Assembly: GCF_031432975.1 (NCBI RefSeq)
Contig: NZ_CP133838.1
Coordinates: forward strand, 1,860,001-1,924,000
Source of the DNA: Buttiauxella selenatireducens
GTDB lineage: Bacteria; Pseudomonadota; Gammaproteobacteria; Enterobacterales; Enterobacteriaceae
Length of the DNA: 64,000 nucleotides
Direction of reading: 5' to 3'
The notes beneath the pieces were generated by a model. It saw nothing but the letters and a program-made list of their open reading frames with translations. It did not search any database and was not told where the DNA came from. Position numbers and translations under genes: made by a program. Positions 9,341 through 18,954 of the stretch are shown here, in pieces. Positions within the stretch are counted from its first letter, which is position 1. Every line of letters starts with the position of its first letter.

Positions 9341-10045
9341 ATGCCGATAGCCCTCTGGCAAGCGCGTTTTGAAGAGTATTTGCATCACAACTGGTTGCAG
9401 GACGATAAAGCCCACGATGTGGCCCATTTCCGGCGAGTATGGAAAACCGCGCAACAAATCATGGAAACGACAGAAGCCGACCGGCTGGTGGTACTCACCG
9501 CGTGTTACTTCCATGACATCGTCAATTTGCCGAAAAATCATCCTGAGCGACACCTTGCTTCCACGCAGGCAGCACAAGAAACGTTGCGTATTCTTGATGC
9601 TCATTTTCCCGATTTTCCTCATCCGCTATACGATGCGGTTGCTCATGCGGTGCGTGCGCACAGTTTCAGCGCTGCCATTACGCCGCAGACCCTGGAAGCG
9701 AAAGTGGTGCAAGATGCTGACCGTCTGGAGTCATTAGGCGCAATAGGGCTTGCTCGCGTGTTTTACACTTCAGGTGCGTTAGGCCGCCCTTTGTTTGATA
9801 GCGAAGATCCACTCGCACATGGCCGTGAACTGGACGATGCCACCTACGCACTCGACCATTTCCAGAAAAAACTATTGAAACTCCCTGAAACCATGCAAAC
9901 CGAAGCGGGACGAAAACTGGCCCATTACAATGCTGATTTTTTAGTGCATTACATGGCTAAGCTGTGCGCTGAACTCAAAGGCGATTACTACGGTATTGAA
10001 AGTAAGGTCGTCGAACAATTCACTTCCAACAAACGCTCTTCATAA
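9341..10045 (+). CDS. yedJ: YedJ, HD-domain phosphohydrolase
   Basis: 234 residues matching E. coli YedJ closely. HD-superfamily metal ligands are visible: H in [11 protein letters not shown], the HD pair in CYFHDIV, and the distal D in [20 protein letters not shown]. The C-terminal segment [23 protein letters not shown] is typical of this subfamily. HD proteins cleave phosphoesters, often nucleotides; the substrate of YedJ is unknown to me. The ribosome site GGAG lies about 5 bases before the ATG. Cytosolic. It is followed by a terminator and then dcm, as in E. coli. Confidence 0.93.
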   Translation: MPIALWQARFEEYLHHNWLQDDKAHDVAHFRRVWKTAQQIMETTEADRLVVLTACYFHDIVNLPKNHPERHLASTQAAQETLRILDAHFPDFPHPLYDAVAHAVRAHSFSAAITPQTLEAKVVQDADRLESLGAIGLARVFYTSGALGRPLFDSEDPLAHGRELDDATYALDHFQKKLLKLPETMQTEAGRKLAHYNADFLVHYMAKLCAELKGDYYGIESKVVEQFTSNKRSS

Positions 10046-10085
10046 AATTTTCGTTCTAAAAATTTCGTTCTAAAAATAAAAGGAT

Positions 10086-10116
10086 GCCCGCATTGCTTGC
10101 GGGCCGTTCTGTTTTT
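10086..10116 (+). terminator. terminator after yedJ
   Basis: Stem GCCCGC/GCGGGC at 10086-10104 followed by the T-rich tract CGTTCTGTTTTT. Confidence 0.7.
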
Positions 10117-10168
10117 CTCTGGGTCAAATCAGTGATAGAGTTGCACTCTATTTTCCCTGAATTGGTTC

Positions 10169-11590
10169 ATGATGAACGACTTCGACGCTATTGCCGAGCA
10201 ACTCTCACAACAATCGCACCACCAGCAACAACAGCAACTTGAAGAAGACTACGCGTTAGTGAGCCGTATTCTGGAAATCTATGACCAGAAAACCGTGGCT
10301 CATCATTTGCGCCAGGTCAGCGGTGACTGGACGCGTGAATCGCTAAACCGTTGGATTAACCGCAAGTCCTCGCCTCGCACTCTGACTTCCGCAGAACGTG
10401 CAATGCTGCAAAATATGTTGCCTCCGCTACCTGCGCACCACGGAAAGTACGCGTTTAAATTCGTCGATTTATTTGCGGGCATTGGCGGTATTCGTAGCGG
10501 GTTCGAAGCGATTGGCGGGCAATGCGTGTTTACCAGCGAGTGGAATAAATACGCGGTGCGCACTTATAAAGCCAACTGGTACTGCTGTCCTGAAAGTCAT
10601 CAGTTCAATCAGGATATCCGTGATGTCACCCTTAGCCACCGGGATGATGTCAGCGATGAGCAAGCCACTGCGCATATTCAGGCAACGATGCCCGATCACG
10701 ATGTGCTGCTGGCCGGTTTCCCTTGTCAGCCTTTTTCTCTTGCCGGTGTGTCGAAGAAAAATGCTCTTGGCCGTGCTCACGGGTTTGCTTGTGAAACGCA
10801 GGGTACGCTGTTCTTCGATGTTGCTCGCATCATTGACGCAAAACGACCCGCCATCTTTGTGCTGGAAAACGTCAAGAATTTAAAAAGCCACGATAAAGGC
10901 AACACCTTCCGCATCATTATGGAAACCCTGGATAACCTGGGTTACGAAGTTTCTGATGCGGCAATAACGGGGGCTGGCGATCCTAAAATTATCGACGGTA
11001 AAAACTTCCTGCCGCAGCATCGCGAACGCATTGTGCTGGTCGGTTTCCGCCGGGATCTCAATCTGCATAACGATTTCACGCTGCGTAAACTGAGCGAGTG
11101 TTACCCAAAACGTCGCCCAACATTGGGTGAATTACTTGAACCCGCAGTGGACGCGAAATATATCCTGACGCCGACGCTCTGGAAGTACCTCTACAATTAC
11201 GCGAAAAAGCACCAGGCTAAGGGGAATGGTTTTGGTTACGGCTTGGTTGACCCAACGAATCCAACGAGCGTGGCAAGGACTTTATCCGCGCGTTACTACA
11301 AAGACGGCGCAGAAATCCTTGTGGATCGCGGTTGGGACAAATCGCAGGGAGAGGCCGATTTTGATAATGCAGATAATCAACTGCGCCGCCCACGCCGTTT
11401 AACGCCGCGTGAATGTGCACGTCTGATGGGTTTTGAATCGGTGCAGGGGAGTGCATTCCGTATACCGGTATCTGATACTCAGGCTTACCGGCAGTTTGGT
11501 AATTCGGTGGTGGTACCTGCTTTTGCTGCGGTGGCAAAGCTACTTGAGCCGAAAATAAAGCAGGCTGTCAAAGAGCGCCTGACCAGGTAA
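10169..11590 (+). CDS. dcm: Dcm, DNA cytosine-C5 methyltransferase (CCWGG)
   Basis: 473 residues. C5-methyltransferase motifs occur in order: [20 protein letters not shown] (motif I, SAM binding), [11 protein letters not shown] (motif IV, catalytic Cys), FVLENVKNL (motif VI), [14 protein letters not shown] (motif VIII) and the C-terminal QFGNSVVVP (motif X). It matches E. coli Dcm along its length except the first ~80 residues, which are diverged. Dcm methylates the inner C of CC(A/T)GG. The start could be either of two tandem ATG codons at 10169. vsr follows but, unlike E. coli where the genes overlap, starts 46 bases after the stop. Confidence 0.96.
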   Translation: MMNDFDAIAEQLSQQSHHQQQQQLEEDYALVSRILEIYDQKTVAHHLRQVSGDWTRESLNRWINRKSSPRTLTSAERAMLQNMLPPLPAHHGKYAFKFVDLFAGIGGIRSGFEAIGGQCVFTSEWNKYAVRTYKANWYCCPESHQFNQDIRDVTLSHRDDVSDEQATAHIQATMPDHDVLLAGFPCQPFSLAGVSKKNALGRAHGFACETQGTLFFDVARIIDAKRPAIFVLENVKNLKSHDKGNTFRIIMETLDNLGYEVSDAAITGAGDPKIIDGKNFLPQHRERIVLVGFRRDLNLHNDFTLRKLSECYPKRRPTLGELLEPAVDAKYILTPTLWKYLYNYAKKHQAKGNGFGYGLVDPTNPTSVARTLSARYYKDGAEILVDRGWDKSQGEADFDNADNQLRRPRRLTPRECARLMGFESVQGSAFRIPVSDTQAYRQFGNSVVVPAFAAVAKLLEPKIKQAVKERLTR

Positions 11591-11636
11591 CTCAACAATA
11601 GCGCGCATTATTTGCGTGTACATAAAAGGAAAACCG

Positions 11637-12136
11637 ATGGTTGATGTACACAGCAAAGCGATTCGTAGCAAGAATATGCGTGCTATTGCTACACGCGATA
11701 CGGCAATTGAAAAACGGCTCGCCGCGTTATTGAGCGAGTGCGGATTTTCCTTTCGCGTACAGGATGCAACGCTTGCCGGAAACCCGACATGGTTATTGAT
11801 GAGCAGCGTTGCGTTATTTTTGCGCACGGCTGTTTCTGGCATCACCATCATTGCTACTTGTTCAAGGTGCCCGCTACACGTACCGAGTTTTGGCTGGATA
11901 AAATAGGTAAAAATGTCGAACGTGATAAGCGCGATGTTCAGCGTTTATTAAGCGAAGGTTGGCGAGTGCTTCTGGTATGGGAATGTGCGCTGCGTGGCCG
12001 TGAGAAACTGAATGATGTCGCGCTTTGCGAACGTCTTGAGGAGTGGATTTGTAGCGGCGGGCATCATGCACAAATCGACACCCTGGGAATACACGAGCTT
12101 AAAGACGACGGGTGGCAACCGCCACCCGAAAGCTGA
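11637..12136 (+). pseudogene. vsr: vsr, very short patch repair endonuclease, frameshifted
   Basis: The N-terminal part (MVDVHSKAIRSKNMRAIATR, then FRVQDATLAGNP) is in one frame and the rest (KPDMVIDEQRCVIFAHGCFW to GIHELKDDGW) is in another. The switch is at about 11786: restoring one G in the AACCCGACATGG stretch rejoins the Vsr sequence with no residue missing. The catalytic region (the Asp of KPDMVIDE, the zinc-site HGCFWHHHHC) lies after the break, so the chain made from the natural start would be inactive. Vsr nicks at T:G mismatches in Dcm sites. A sequencing or assembly error is the main alternative, since both halves are otherwise well preserved. Confidence 0.9.
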
Positions 12137-13054
12137 TTACTTTTCTAACTCACAGGGTGTCACCATCGGCTTTGGGGGCAGAAGATATTTCCCCAGAGTG
12201 ACCAACACAACGGCAAAGATAATCACGCCAAGAGCCAGCCATTCCACAGGGGATAAACTTTCCCCGGCAAAACCCGTTCCCAATAACACCGCAACGACCG
12301 GATTGACATAGGCGTAACTGGTGGCAACCGCGGGCGCGACATTACGAATCAGATACATGTATGCGCTGATGGCAATAATCGAACCAAACAGAGAGAGATA
12401 AGCCACTGCCGCGAAACCCGCTGGCGTTGGCATAGAGGTCAGACGCTCGCCGGTTAACGCCGAGGCCGTCAGCAAAACAATCCCTGCGGCCAGCATTTCA
12501 ACGGCTCCCGCCATTAAGCCCGTCGGCAATTCAATGCGTGACCCGTAGACTGAACCGAAGGCCCAGCTTAACGAGCCTATCAAAATCAAAATCGCACCCC
12601 AAGGATTCCCGCTCAGGTTTCCTCCGCTGTTAAGCAACACGATACCGCCCAGGCCAATGGCGATACCAAGCCATTCCAGCTTACGGGTCTGAATACCAAA
12701 TAAGCGGCTAAAACACAGCGTAAAGAGGGGAACCGTGGCCACCATCACGGCAGCAATGCCAGAAGGAACATGTTGATGCTCAGCAACCGTAACAAAACCG
12801 TTGCCCACCGCCAGCAATAATACGCCAATTAACGCAGCGTTAAGCATGGGGCGCAGGGCCGGTAATTTATGGCCCCGCAGCAGCAAAACCGCCATGAGAA
12901 GGACACCTGCGACCATGAATCGCACGCCGGCCATCATAAACGGAGGCCAGCTCTTCACCCCTATAGCGATGGCAAAGTAAGTGGAACCCCAGATGATATA
13001 CAACGCAAACAATGCAGCAACAAGCGGCAGCAATTGACCCGAACGAACGCGCAT
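12137..13054 (-). CDS. yedA: YedA, EamA/DMT-family membrane exporter
   Basis: 305 residues, about ten hydrophobic helices in two EamA repeats. The first contains YIIWGSTYFAIAIGV and ALLIGVLLLAVGNGFVTVAEH-type segments; the second contains SLFGSIIAISAYMYLIRNVAP and ATSYAYVNPVVAVLLGTGFAGE, a hallmark of RhaT/EamA transporters. The length equals E. coli YedA (306). It is an inner-membrane drug/metabolite exporter of unsettled substrate. It converges on vsr with the two stop codons abutting. Confidence 0.93.
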   Translation of the reverse strand: MRVRSGQLLPLVAALFALYIIWGSTYFAIAIGVKSWPPFMMAGVRFMVAGVLLMAVLLLRGHKLPALRPMLNAALIGVLLLAVGNGFVTVAEHQHVPSGIAAVMVATVPLFTLCFSRLFGIQTRKLEWLGIAIGLGGIVLLNSGGNLSGNPWGAILILIGSLSWAFGSVYGSRIELPTGLMAGAVEMLAAGIVLLTASALTGERLTSMPTPAGFAAVAYLSLFGSIIAISAYMYLIRNVAPAVATSYAYVNPVVAVLLGTGFAGESLSPVEWLALGVIIFAVVLVTLGKYLLPPKPMVTPCELEK

Positions 13055-13226
13055 ACTTCCTCACGGCTTTTTAGTAATAAGGCTAATAGTTAACGTCAAA
13101 ACAGTCGTTCTGGCGAGGATTTTACTTGTTGTGAGATTGTTAATTTTTATTGACAGCGGACTTTGATTTTCGTGAGCGACCTTTTGTTCCATACTGAGTA
13201 CAAACTAACAAAGAAGGATACTTATT

Positions 13227-14141
13227 TTGGCTGGAAGTAGCTTACTAACACTGCTGGATGATATCGCCACCTTGCTGGACGATATTTCGATGATGGGGAA
13301 ACTGGCTGCGAAGAAAACGGCCGGTGTGCTGGGCGATGATCTGTCGCTCAATGCGCAACAAGTTTCTGGCGTGCGGGCTAACCGCGAACTACCGGTGGTC
13401 TGGCAGGTGGCGAAGGGTTCCGCCATCAATAAGGTGATCCTCGTTCCGCTGGCGTTAATCATCAGTGCTTTTGCACCCTGGGCCATTACACCTTTATTGA
13501 TGATTGGTGGGGCATTTCTTTGTTATGAAGGCGTGGAGAAGGTTGTTCACTCCCTGCATGCGCGTAAACACAAAGAAACACCGGAAGCCCGACAACAGCG
13601 ACTGGATGATATTGCCGCCCAGGACCCGCTCATTTATGAAAAAGATAAAGTCAAAGGGGCCATTCGCACCGACTTTATTCTCTCGGCCGAAATTGTCGCG
13701 ATTACATTAGGGATTGTGGCAAGTGCTCCTTTGCTTAACCAGGTGCTGGTGCTGTCAGGGATTGCAATAGTGGTTACTGTCGGGGTTTATGGCCTGGTAG
13801 GCATCATCGTGAAACTTGATGACCTCGGTTTTTGGCTGGTAGAAAAAGGCTCGATGGTCGCACGCGGCATCGGTAAAGGGCTGTTAATACTGGCACCGTG
13901 GCTGATGAAATTCTTATCGGTCGTTGGGACTCTGGCGATGTTTTTGGTCGGCGGCGGTATTCTGGTTCATGGCATTCCGGTCCTTCATCACGCCATTGAA
14001 AATTGGGCACAGCAGTTGGGCGGTATCGTGCATTTGCTGGGGCCAACGGTTGCTAATCTGATTATCGGATTTATCATCGGGGCCATCGTGTTGGCAGTGG
14101 TAAATGGGGTGAATCGCCTGCGTAACAACACAGTTCACTAA
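13227..14141 (+). CDS. yedI: YedI, DUF808 inner-membrane protein
   Basis: 304 residues beginning at a TTG ([20 protein letters not shown]), which aligns with the E. coli YedI start; GAAGGA lies about 8 bases before it. DUF808 features include [23 protein letters not shown] and [20 protein letters not shown], with several membrane helices in the C-terminal two thirds ([20 protein letters not shown] and [20 protein letters not shown]). The function of the family is not established. It is likely transcribed alone; yodC follows after about 90 bases. Confidence 0.93.
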   Translation: MAGSSLLTLLDDIATLLDDISMMGKLAAKKTAGVLGDDLSLNAQQVSGVRANRELPVVWQVAKGSAINKVILVPLALIISAFAPWAITPLLMIGGAFLCYEGVEKVVHSLHARKHKETPEARQQRLDDIAAQDPLIYEKDKVKGAIRTDFILSAEIVAITLGIVASAPLLNQVLVLSGIAIVVTVGVYGLVGIIVKLDDLGFWLVEKGSMVARGIGKGLLILAPWLMKFLSVVGTLAMFLVGGGILVHGIPVLHHAIENWAQQLGGIVHLLGPTVANLIIGFIIGAIVLAVVNGVNRLRNNTVH

Positions 14142-14233
14142 TTTTTTGTCATTATTTTCATTTAAACCCAGGCAAAACGGCAGGTCATTGTCTATAACTG
14201 TAGAAGTTTTCACCCCTGATACAGGAGGCAGTT

Positions 14234-14413
14234 ATGGTCTTTGTGGTCAGCGATGAAGTCCAACCTAAGAATGGTGGCCCAAGGATGATTGTTACCGGGT
14301 TTTCCAGCGGTATGGTGGAGTGTCGTTGGTATGATGGTTATGGCGTAAAACGTGAGGCCTTCCGAGAGGATGATTTGGCCCCACTGACAACAGGGAGCGT
14401 GTCGCAAGGATAA
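14234..14413 (+). CDS. yodC: YodC, small DUF2158-like protein
   Basis: 59 codons starting at ATG 14234 after AGGAGG. The product reads MVFVVSDEVQPKNGGPRMIV then TGFSSGMVECRWYDGYG, nearly the E. coli YodC pattern (GGPRMIVTGxSSGMVECRWYDG). Proteins of this type carry one small beta-rich domain; the function is unknown. It is followed immediately by a strong terminator, so this is the last gene of its transcript. Confidence 0.93.
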   Translation: MVFVVSDEVQPKNGGPRMIVTGFSSGMVECRWYDGYGVKREAFREDDLAPLTTGSVSQG

Positions 14414-14420
14414 CGTTGAA

Positions 14421-14452
14421 TCGCCCGGTTAATGACCGGGCGATTTTTTTTC
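14421..14452 (+). terminator. terminator after yodC
   Basis: Stem TCGCCCGGT/ACCGGGCGA with loop TAATG and an uninterrupted run of eight T. Confidence 0.95.
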
Positions 14453-14628
14453 CTGACACCCACCCGCCTGGTGAGTGATATACTTTTCGCGAATATATTT
14501 ACCCTTGAAAATCACTCAGGGTGATAATCTACGACACTATTACTAAGAACCGCCCCATGTCTTGCGAGAAAAAGACTACGGCAGCGGTGACTGGCGATAA
14601 GATGATTGCGGTATCAGGGAGAGTGTGA

Positions 14629-16305
14629 GTGTTTGGCGAGGTAATTCAGCGCGATTTCAGTCGTTTCAAAAACCCACGAAATATAGTTAACCTTTGTTTT
14701 ATAGTGGTTTTTATCTTTTCCACGGTATTGACGTGGCGTGAAGCTGTGGTGCTTGAAGGGGCATACGTCGCCAACCAACGCAACAGCCTCGATAACGTCG
14801 CAACGCTGCTGGACAGACAACTTCAGCACAACATCGATAATTTGCTGTTTTATCGCAATACCATGTTCTACGCGCTGCAATCCCCGATCTCAACGGACCG
14901 AACCCGAAAATCCCTCGCCGAGTTTGATCTTTTACGCACCGAAGCGTTCTGGCAACTGCGCCTCGATTTAAATCGCAGTTTGCCGGTAAATGGCGTTTCG
15001 GACGAGTTTGTTAACAGCAATCCGTTGCTCGACCGCAATGATCAGACGGTTCATACGGAACTCAGTTCAGCACTCGAATTGAGCTATATCATGCGCTTAT
15101 CAGACCGGTCACGAACGTTACCGCAACGGATATTCTATGCTTCGCGAAGCGGCTTTTTCCTGACCAACACCCCCTCAGCCAATGACCCGAAGATCATTTC
15201 TTTGTATCAACGTTTAATCTCGCAACCCTATTTTTCCTCGCAATCGCCGCAAAATAATCCTTCACGGGCATTGCGATGGACACACACATTTGACGCGAAC
15301 AGCACCACCGGGCAGATCATTACGGCGGCGATTCCCCTGGACTTCAATGGTCGCTGGTACGGCATTCTGGCATTCGATTACCCGATTGATTCACTGCATG
15401 ATTTTTTACAACAAGCCAAATATGACGATCATGAAGGCACGGTGTTGCTCTATGACAACGAACTCAACCCTATCGCCACGTCGGCTCAACAGCTGCCGAA
15501 ACATGAATTATTTACTGCGCCTCAGCTGGCACAAATTGCCAGCGTCGTGACGGCAGCAAAACCTGGGGAGCAGGGCGAATTACGCATGGACAGCCGTTTT
15601 ATCACGTGGGCGAAGCTCAACAACTTTGACGGCTTACTGGTAAAAGTTCATACCCTGGAAGAGGGTGTGCAGGGTGAGTTTGGCCGCATCAGTATTGTGC
15701 TCAGCGTACTGTGGATGCTGTTTACGCTTATGTTGGTTGTTTCCTGGATTGTGATCCGCCGCCTGGTGAATAACATGTTCAGCCTGCAAAAAACGCTGAC
15801 CTGGCGTGCGAATTACGACACATTAACGCGCTTATACAATCGCGGGGCTTTCTTCGAGATTGCGCAAAAATTGTCGCAGGAATGCAAGCAGCAAGCCCAA
15901 CCATTCTCGGTTATTCAGATGGACCTCGATCTCTTCAAAAGCATCAATGACCGTTTTGGACACAACAGTGGCGATAAAGTCCTGGCCCATGCAGCAGCGA
16001 TGCTCAGCGATGCGTTCCGTCAGGGGGATGTCGCCGGGCGCGTTGGCGGGGAGGAGTTCTGTATCGTACTGCCTGACACGACGCTTGAAGAAGCGGTAAA
16101 AGTGGCTGAACGCATCAGAGTGCGTATCAATACGAAAGATCTGCTGTTAAAGCAGGGCAATATCACGAGGATCAGCGCATCCTTCGGCGTCAGCAGCGCT
16201 CAGGAATTCAACGATTACGATTTTGAACGGCTGCAATCCCACGCAGATCATCGCTTGTACAAAGCGAAGCAGGACGGGCGCAATCGGGTCTGTAGCCACG
16301 ATTAA
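14629..16305 (+). CDS. dgcQ: DgcQ (YedQ), membrane-bound diguanylate cyclase
   Basis: 558 residues, GTG start after a GGGAGAG ribosome site. Topology: a helix at about 20-40 (VNLCFIVVFIFSTVLTW), a large periplasmic sensor domain to about 355, a second helix (ISIVLSVLWMLFTLMLVVSW) and a cytosolic GGDEF domain. The active site reads VGGEEFC and an inhibitory I-site RQGD lies five residues before GGEEF, so product inhibition by c-di-GMP is expected. In E. coli and Salmonella this cyclase promotes cellulose production. It fits a motile-to-sessile role next to the flagellar region and faces yedP, as in E. coli. Confidence 0.95.
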   Translation: MFGEVIQRDFSRFKNPRNIVNLCFIVVFIFSTVLTWREAVVLEGAYVANQRNSLDNVATLLDRQLQHNIDNLLFYRNTMFYALQSPISTDRTRKSLAEFDLLRTEAFWQLRLDLNRSLPVNGVSDEFVNSNPLLDRNDQTVHTELSSALELSYIMRLSDRSRTLPQRIFYASRSGFFLTNTPSANDPKIISLYQRLISQPYFSSQSPQNNPSRALRWTHTFDANSTTGQIITAAIPLDFNGRWYGILAFDYPIDSLHDFLQQAKYDDHEGTVLLYDNELNPIATSAQQLPKHELFTAPQLAQIASVVTAAKPGEQGELRMDSRFITWAKLNNFDGLLVKVHTLEEGVQGEFGRISIVLSVLWMLFTLMLVVSWIVIRRLVNNMFSLQKTLTWRANYDTLTRLYNRGAFFEIAQKLSQECKQQAQPFSVIQMDLDLFKSINDRFGHNSGDKVLAHAAAMLSDAFRQGDVAGRVGGEEFCIVLPDTTLEEAVKVAERIRVRINTKDLLLKQGNITRISASFGVSSAQEFNDYDFERLQSHADHRLYKAKQDGRNRVCSHD

Positions 16306-16306
16306 A

Positions 16307-17128
16307 TCAGCGCGATTTTATCGTGATGAAGTGGTCAAGACCCTCTCTCCATCCTTCAGGGCCATAGTTCTGGCTGCGATACACGCGCTGCGGATTGTCA
16401 TTTTTCAGCGTGATGGGTTGGCGGCTGTAGCCTTTCACGACGACCGCATAATCGACGCTATCCAGCAATAAAGCATCACTTGGGCTGTCGCCGAGCCCAA
16501 TCGTTATGTGCCTTTTCCCTTCACGTTGCTGATATTGCTGTTGCAGCCAATGTACCGCGTGATCTTTACCCGCCTGCATATCGAGCACATGCCAGAATCT
16601 TCCACCTTGTAACATCATTAAACCAAGCGACGCGAGCTGCTCGCTAAATGCCGTCATCATGTCGTCGCTATCGCGCCAGATTAATGTTTCCGATGCTTCG
16701 CTGAGCTTAGCAAGGCTGGCCTGTTTTCGTGTTAGTCCCGTCAGTTCGCAAAGGGTATTCTCGTCAACATCGGCAAAACAGGTGAATTTAAAGCCAAATT
16801 TCTGCCGCAGCTTATCAAGCAGAGAAAACAGCTCTTCATGGCGGATCCCGGTAAACAGGCGAGGGTAGTCGTCACTGTCACTCCATCGCGTATCAAGCTG
16901 GATCACCGCGCCGTTTTCCGCGATAAATGCCTGCCCCGTTAATGACAATTCATTTTGCCATTCCATAATTTCAGAGGCACTTTTTGCGCTGCATAAAATC
17001 AAGGGGATGTCGTGTTGGCGCAACACACTGATCCACTGACTGGCGGCTTCCCACCGATAGGAGTGATGCTCCAGCAGCGTGCCATCCAGATCTGAAATGA
17101 TTAATAACGGATCGTGCAAATATGGCAT
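16307..17128 (-). CDS. yedP: YedP, HAD-family mannosyl-3-phosphoglycerate phosphatase-like
   Basis: 273 residues from the ATG at 17128, chosen because AGGAG sits about 8 bases upstream; the frame opens 7 codons earlier without such a site. HAD motif I is DLDGTLL, with catalytic aspartates; the C-terminal loop GLGDSPSDALLLDSVDYAVVV supplies motifs III/IV. The family (Cof-type IIB) includes mannosyl-3-phosphoglycerate phosphatases, but enteric bacteria usually lack the matching synthase, so the true substrate is uncertain. Cytosolic. It ends one base from dgcQ. Confidence 0.92.
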   Translation of the reverse strand: MPYLHDPLLIISDLDGTLLEHHSYRWEAASQWISVLRQHDIPLILCSAKSASEIMEWQNELSLTGQAFIAENGAVIQLDTRWSDSDDYPRLFTGIRHEELFSLLDKLRQKFGFKFTCFADVDENTLCELTGLTRKQASLAKLSEASETLIWRDSDDMMTAFSEQLASLGLMMLQGGRFWHVLDMQAGKDHAVHWLQQQYQQREGKRHITIGLGDSPSDALLLDSVDYAVVVKGYSRQPITLKNDNPQRVYRSQNYGPEGWREGLDHFITIKSR

Positions 17129-17340
17129 GGAGCGTCTCCTGAAATTCAAAAATGAAGATCCTGATGGTTAAGATTTTTCTCAATTGGATCAATAACACTA
17201 ATCACATATAGGTACGCAAACATGTACCGGAAGCCGCGCCAGGCAAGAAATGCCTGCGCTTTTTAACCTGGCCATAGTCGAAATCTAAATATACATATGG
17301 TGAATAATTCATTGTTTTGAAATAAAACTGAGGTATGGTT

Positions 17341-17427
17341 AACGCACATCAGATTTCCTGGTGTAACGAATTTTCAAGTGCTTCTTGCTAACGCAAGTTT
17401 AGTCCCGGCTTTCTCGCCGGGATTCTT
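17341..17427 (+). ncRNA. dsrA: DsrA small regulatory RNA
   Basis: About 87 nucleotides at the conserved place between yodD and yedP. The first stem-loop with the rpoS-pairing region ATCAGATTTCCTGGTGTAAC is as in E. coli. The second stem (CTTGCTAACGCAAG) differs in its loop, and a terminator stem (TCCCGGC/GCCGGGA) ends in TTCTTTT. DsrA, with Hfq, opens the rpoS leader and represses hns. A promoter-like TTGTTT/TATGGT pair lies directly upstream. It is transcribed opposite to yodD and yedP, as in E. coli. Confidence 0.93.
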
Positions 17428-17444
17428 TTATACCTGTCAGGTAT

Positions 17445-17666
17445 CTAGCGGTTCACTTCATTAACGCTAAAGTCGTGTATATCCAGCTCAAAGGCTTCCG
17501 CGAGTTCGGAATAGGTATGCCATGTGCGACCATCGATACTCACCCGATGGGGATCATCGCTATCGCTCGCACGCGTAACTTCACTTTCGCTTATCTCATT
17601 GATGGCTGCCAGCAACGCATCGACATCGATACGTGCCGTGTCATTGAGGTCTTTCGCGCTCTTCAT
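17445..17666 (-). CDS. yodD: YodD, small stress-linked protein
   Basis: 73 residues from ATG 17666 (MKSAKDLNDT), preceded by GGAGG at 8 bases; the open frame continues upstream but lacks a supporting start. The core IDVDALLAAINEISESEV and the ending ELAEAFELDIHDFSVNEVNR are nearly those of E. coli YodD. The protein is acidic and soluble; E. coli yodD responds to peroxide and acid stress, but its mechanism is unknown. It lies divergent from dsrB and tail-to-tail with DsrA. Confidence 0.92.
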   Translation of the reverse strand: MKSAKDLNDTARIDVDALLAAINEISESEVTRASDSDDPHRVSIDGRTWHTYSELAEAFELDIHDFSVNEVNR

Positions 17667-17798
17667 GCCGTCGTCCTCCAGGGGTGTACCCGAGATTAAG
17701 TATAGACGCTTAAATAAACCCTTAAGGTTGGGCATCACCCGATGCGAATGAGTCGTTTTTGATCTAAACTGGCACAAAGCAACTGGAGGGATTTTGTT

Positions 17799-17987
17799 AT
17801 GAATATCAACGATCGCGTCACAGTAAAAACCGATGGTGGCCCACGTCGGCCAGGCGTGGTGTTAGCGGTAGAACAGTTTAGCGAAGGGACAATGTATCTG
17901 GTGTCGCTTGAGGAGTATCCGTTAGGTATCTGGTTCTTTAACGAGTTAGGGCACCCGGACGGTATTTTTGTGGAGCATTCAGAGTAG
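17799..17987 (+). CDS. dsrB: DsrB, small conserved protein
   Basis: 62 residues, exactly the E. coli length: [20 protein letters not shown] at the start and [20 protein letters not shown] at the end. AACTGGAGGG before the ATG is a strong ribosome site. The function is unknown; E. coli dsrB is a sigma-S-dependent gene beside dsrA and rcsA. The fold looks like a small beta barrel related to YodC. Confidence 0.94.
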   Translation: MNINDRVTVKTDGGPRRPGVVLAVEQFSEGTMYLVSLEEYPLGIWFFNELGHPDGIFVEHSE

Positions 17988-18055
17988 CCTCCATTGGGCG
18001 GATTAGCCTGCGCTATCCGCCTCCATCAAACCGCTGGTGGGCCAGAAATCACAGG

Positions 18056-18679
18056 CTAGCGCAAATTAACAAAAATACCATTGGTCACATTATCCGTCAG
18101 TCGGACCACGTGGTATATCACTTGCTTATTATGTGTTTTTATCTTCCTCTTTATATTTCCCTTATGCGATGACACCGTTTTAGCTTTTATATTCATCTGG
18201 TCTGATATTTGAATTGTGCCTTGTCCGGACATCCACATTTTGAGCATATTCGACTCAGTTCGACTTAATGATAACGTGGGTAAATTAATATGACCGATGC
18301 AATGCGCATTTTTTGCCAAATATTCAGAAAGAATTTCATCTAAGGACTCTGGCTTTATTGATTTGGAACTGATTAACAGATTACTCCGAACCAAAAGATA
18401 TTCATCAAAATGAACGTTCGCTATCGCCATAAAGACCAGGAATAAAGTATTGGGATGCTGATTAATGATCTGCTTAATTTTCTCGCTGCTTTGAGCATCA
18501 TGGATGAAACAGTCTTCATTAATAAACACCACGTTGGGCGTCTGAGACTCGCAGGCTTGCGTCAGTTCCTCGATAGTCTCCACGTTGGTCATCTGTCGTT
18601 TTCGTATGCCACGACTGGTCAAATATCCTGTTAATCCTAGCCGGGTATAACTGCATAAATCCATAATGATTGTTGACAT
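18056..18679 (-). CDS. rcsA: RcsA, auxiliary transcription activator of capsule genes
   Basis: 207 residues, the same length as E. coli RcsA. The N-terminal receiver-like domain ([20 protein letters not shown]) lacks a phosphoacceptor pattern, and the C-terminal LuxR helix-turn-helix is visible ([20 protein letters not shown] followed by [20 protein letters not shown]). RcsA pairs with phospho-RcsB to activate colanic acid genes and to repress flhDC. In E. coli it is degraded by Lon and silenced by H-NS, with DsrA relieving the latter; the DsrA gene lies nearby. An RcsAB-like box is upstream. Confidence 0.95.
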   Translation of the reverse strand: MSTIIMDLCSYTRLGLTGYLTSRGIRKRQMTNVETIEELTQACESQTPNVVFINEDCFIHDAQSSEKIKQIINQHPNTLFLVFMAIANVHFDEYLLVRSNLLISSKSIKPESLDEILSEYLAKNAHCIGHINLPTLSLSRTESNMLKMWMSGQGTIQISDQMNIKAKTVSSHKGNIKRKIKTHNKQVIYHVVRLTDNVTNGIFVNLR

Positions 18680-18706
18680 AACCCCCCACCCGTAATTAAG
18701 TATTTT

Positions 18707-18771
18707 ATATCCTTCATACTTCGAGCTACAGGGGCGTTGCCGCCTGCCTGTAACTCGAATTATTTAGGAAA
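18707..18771. repeat. short, internally deleted ERIC element
   Basis: About 65 bases begin ATCCTTCATACTTCGAGCT and end TAACTCGAATTATTTAGG. Both ends match the full ERIC copies at 30887 and 48475, but the middle (the CACCCCAGTCAC/CTCCTGGGG part) is absent. It lies in the 5' region of rcsA, between the start codon and the RcsAB-like box. Confidence 0.85.
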
Positions 18772-18811
18772 TAGGCGCAATAACTATCCAGTAAAGCCAT
18801 GTATAATTTGC

Positions 18812-18825
18812 TAAGAAAGTTCTCA
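18812..18825 (-). promoter_or_regulatory. RcsAB box-like sequence upstream of rcsA
   Basis: TAAGAAAGTTCTCA compares with the RcsAB consensus TAAGAATATTCCTA, with both TAAGAA and TTC..A halves kept. It is about 135 bases before the rcsA start, compatible with rcsA autoactivation known in E. coli; an ERIC copy lies between. Confidence 0.5.
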
Positions 18826-18954
18826 AAGTAAAGTGAATATTACATTTTGTGAGATAGCTAAAAGCATATAAGCCGCGCCGGATATATCCTGGTGGATGTT
18901 ATTTAAGAAATCTTTTAGGAATATCCTCAGTAAAACTCTACAAAGAATGTGGAA

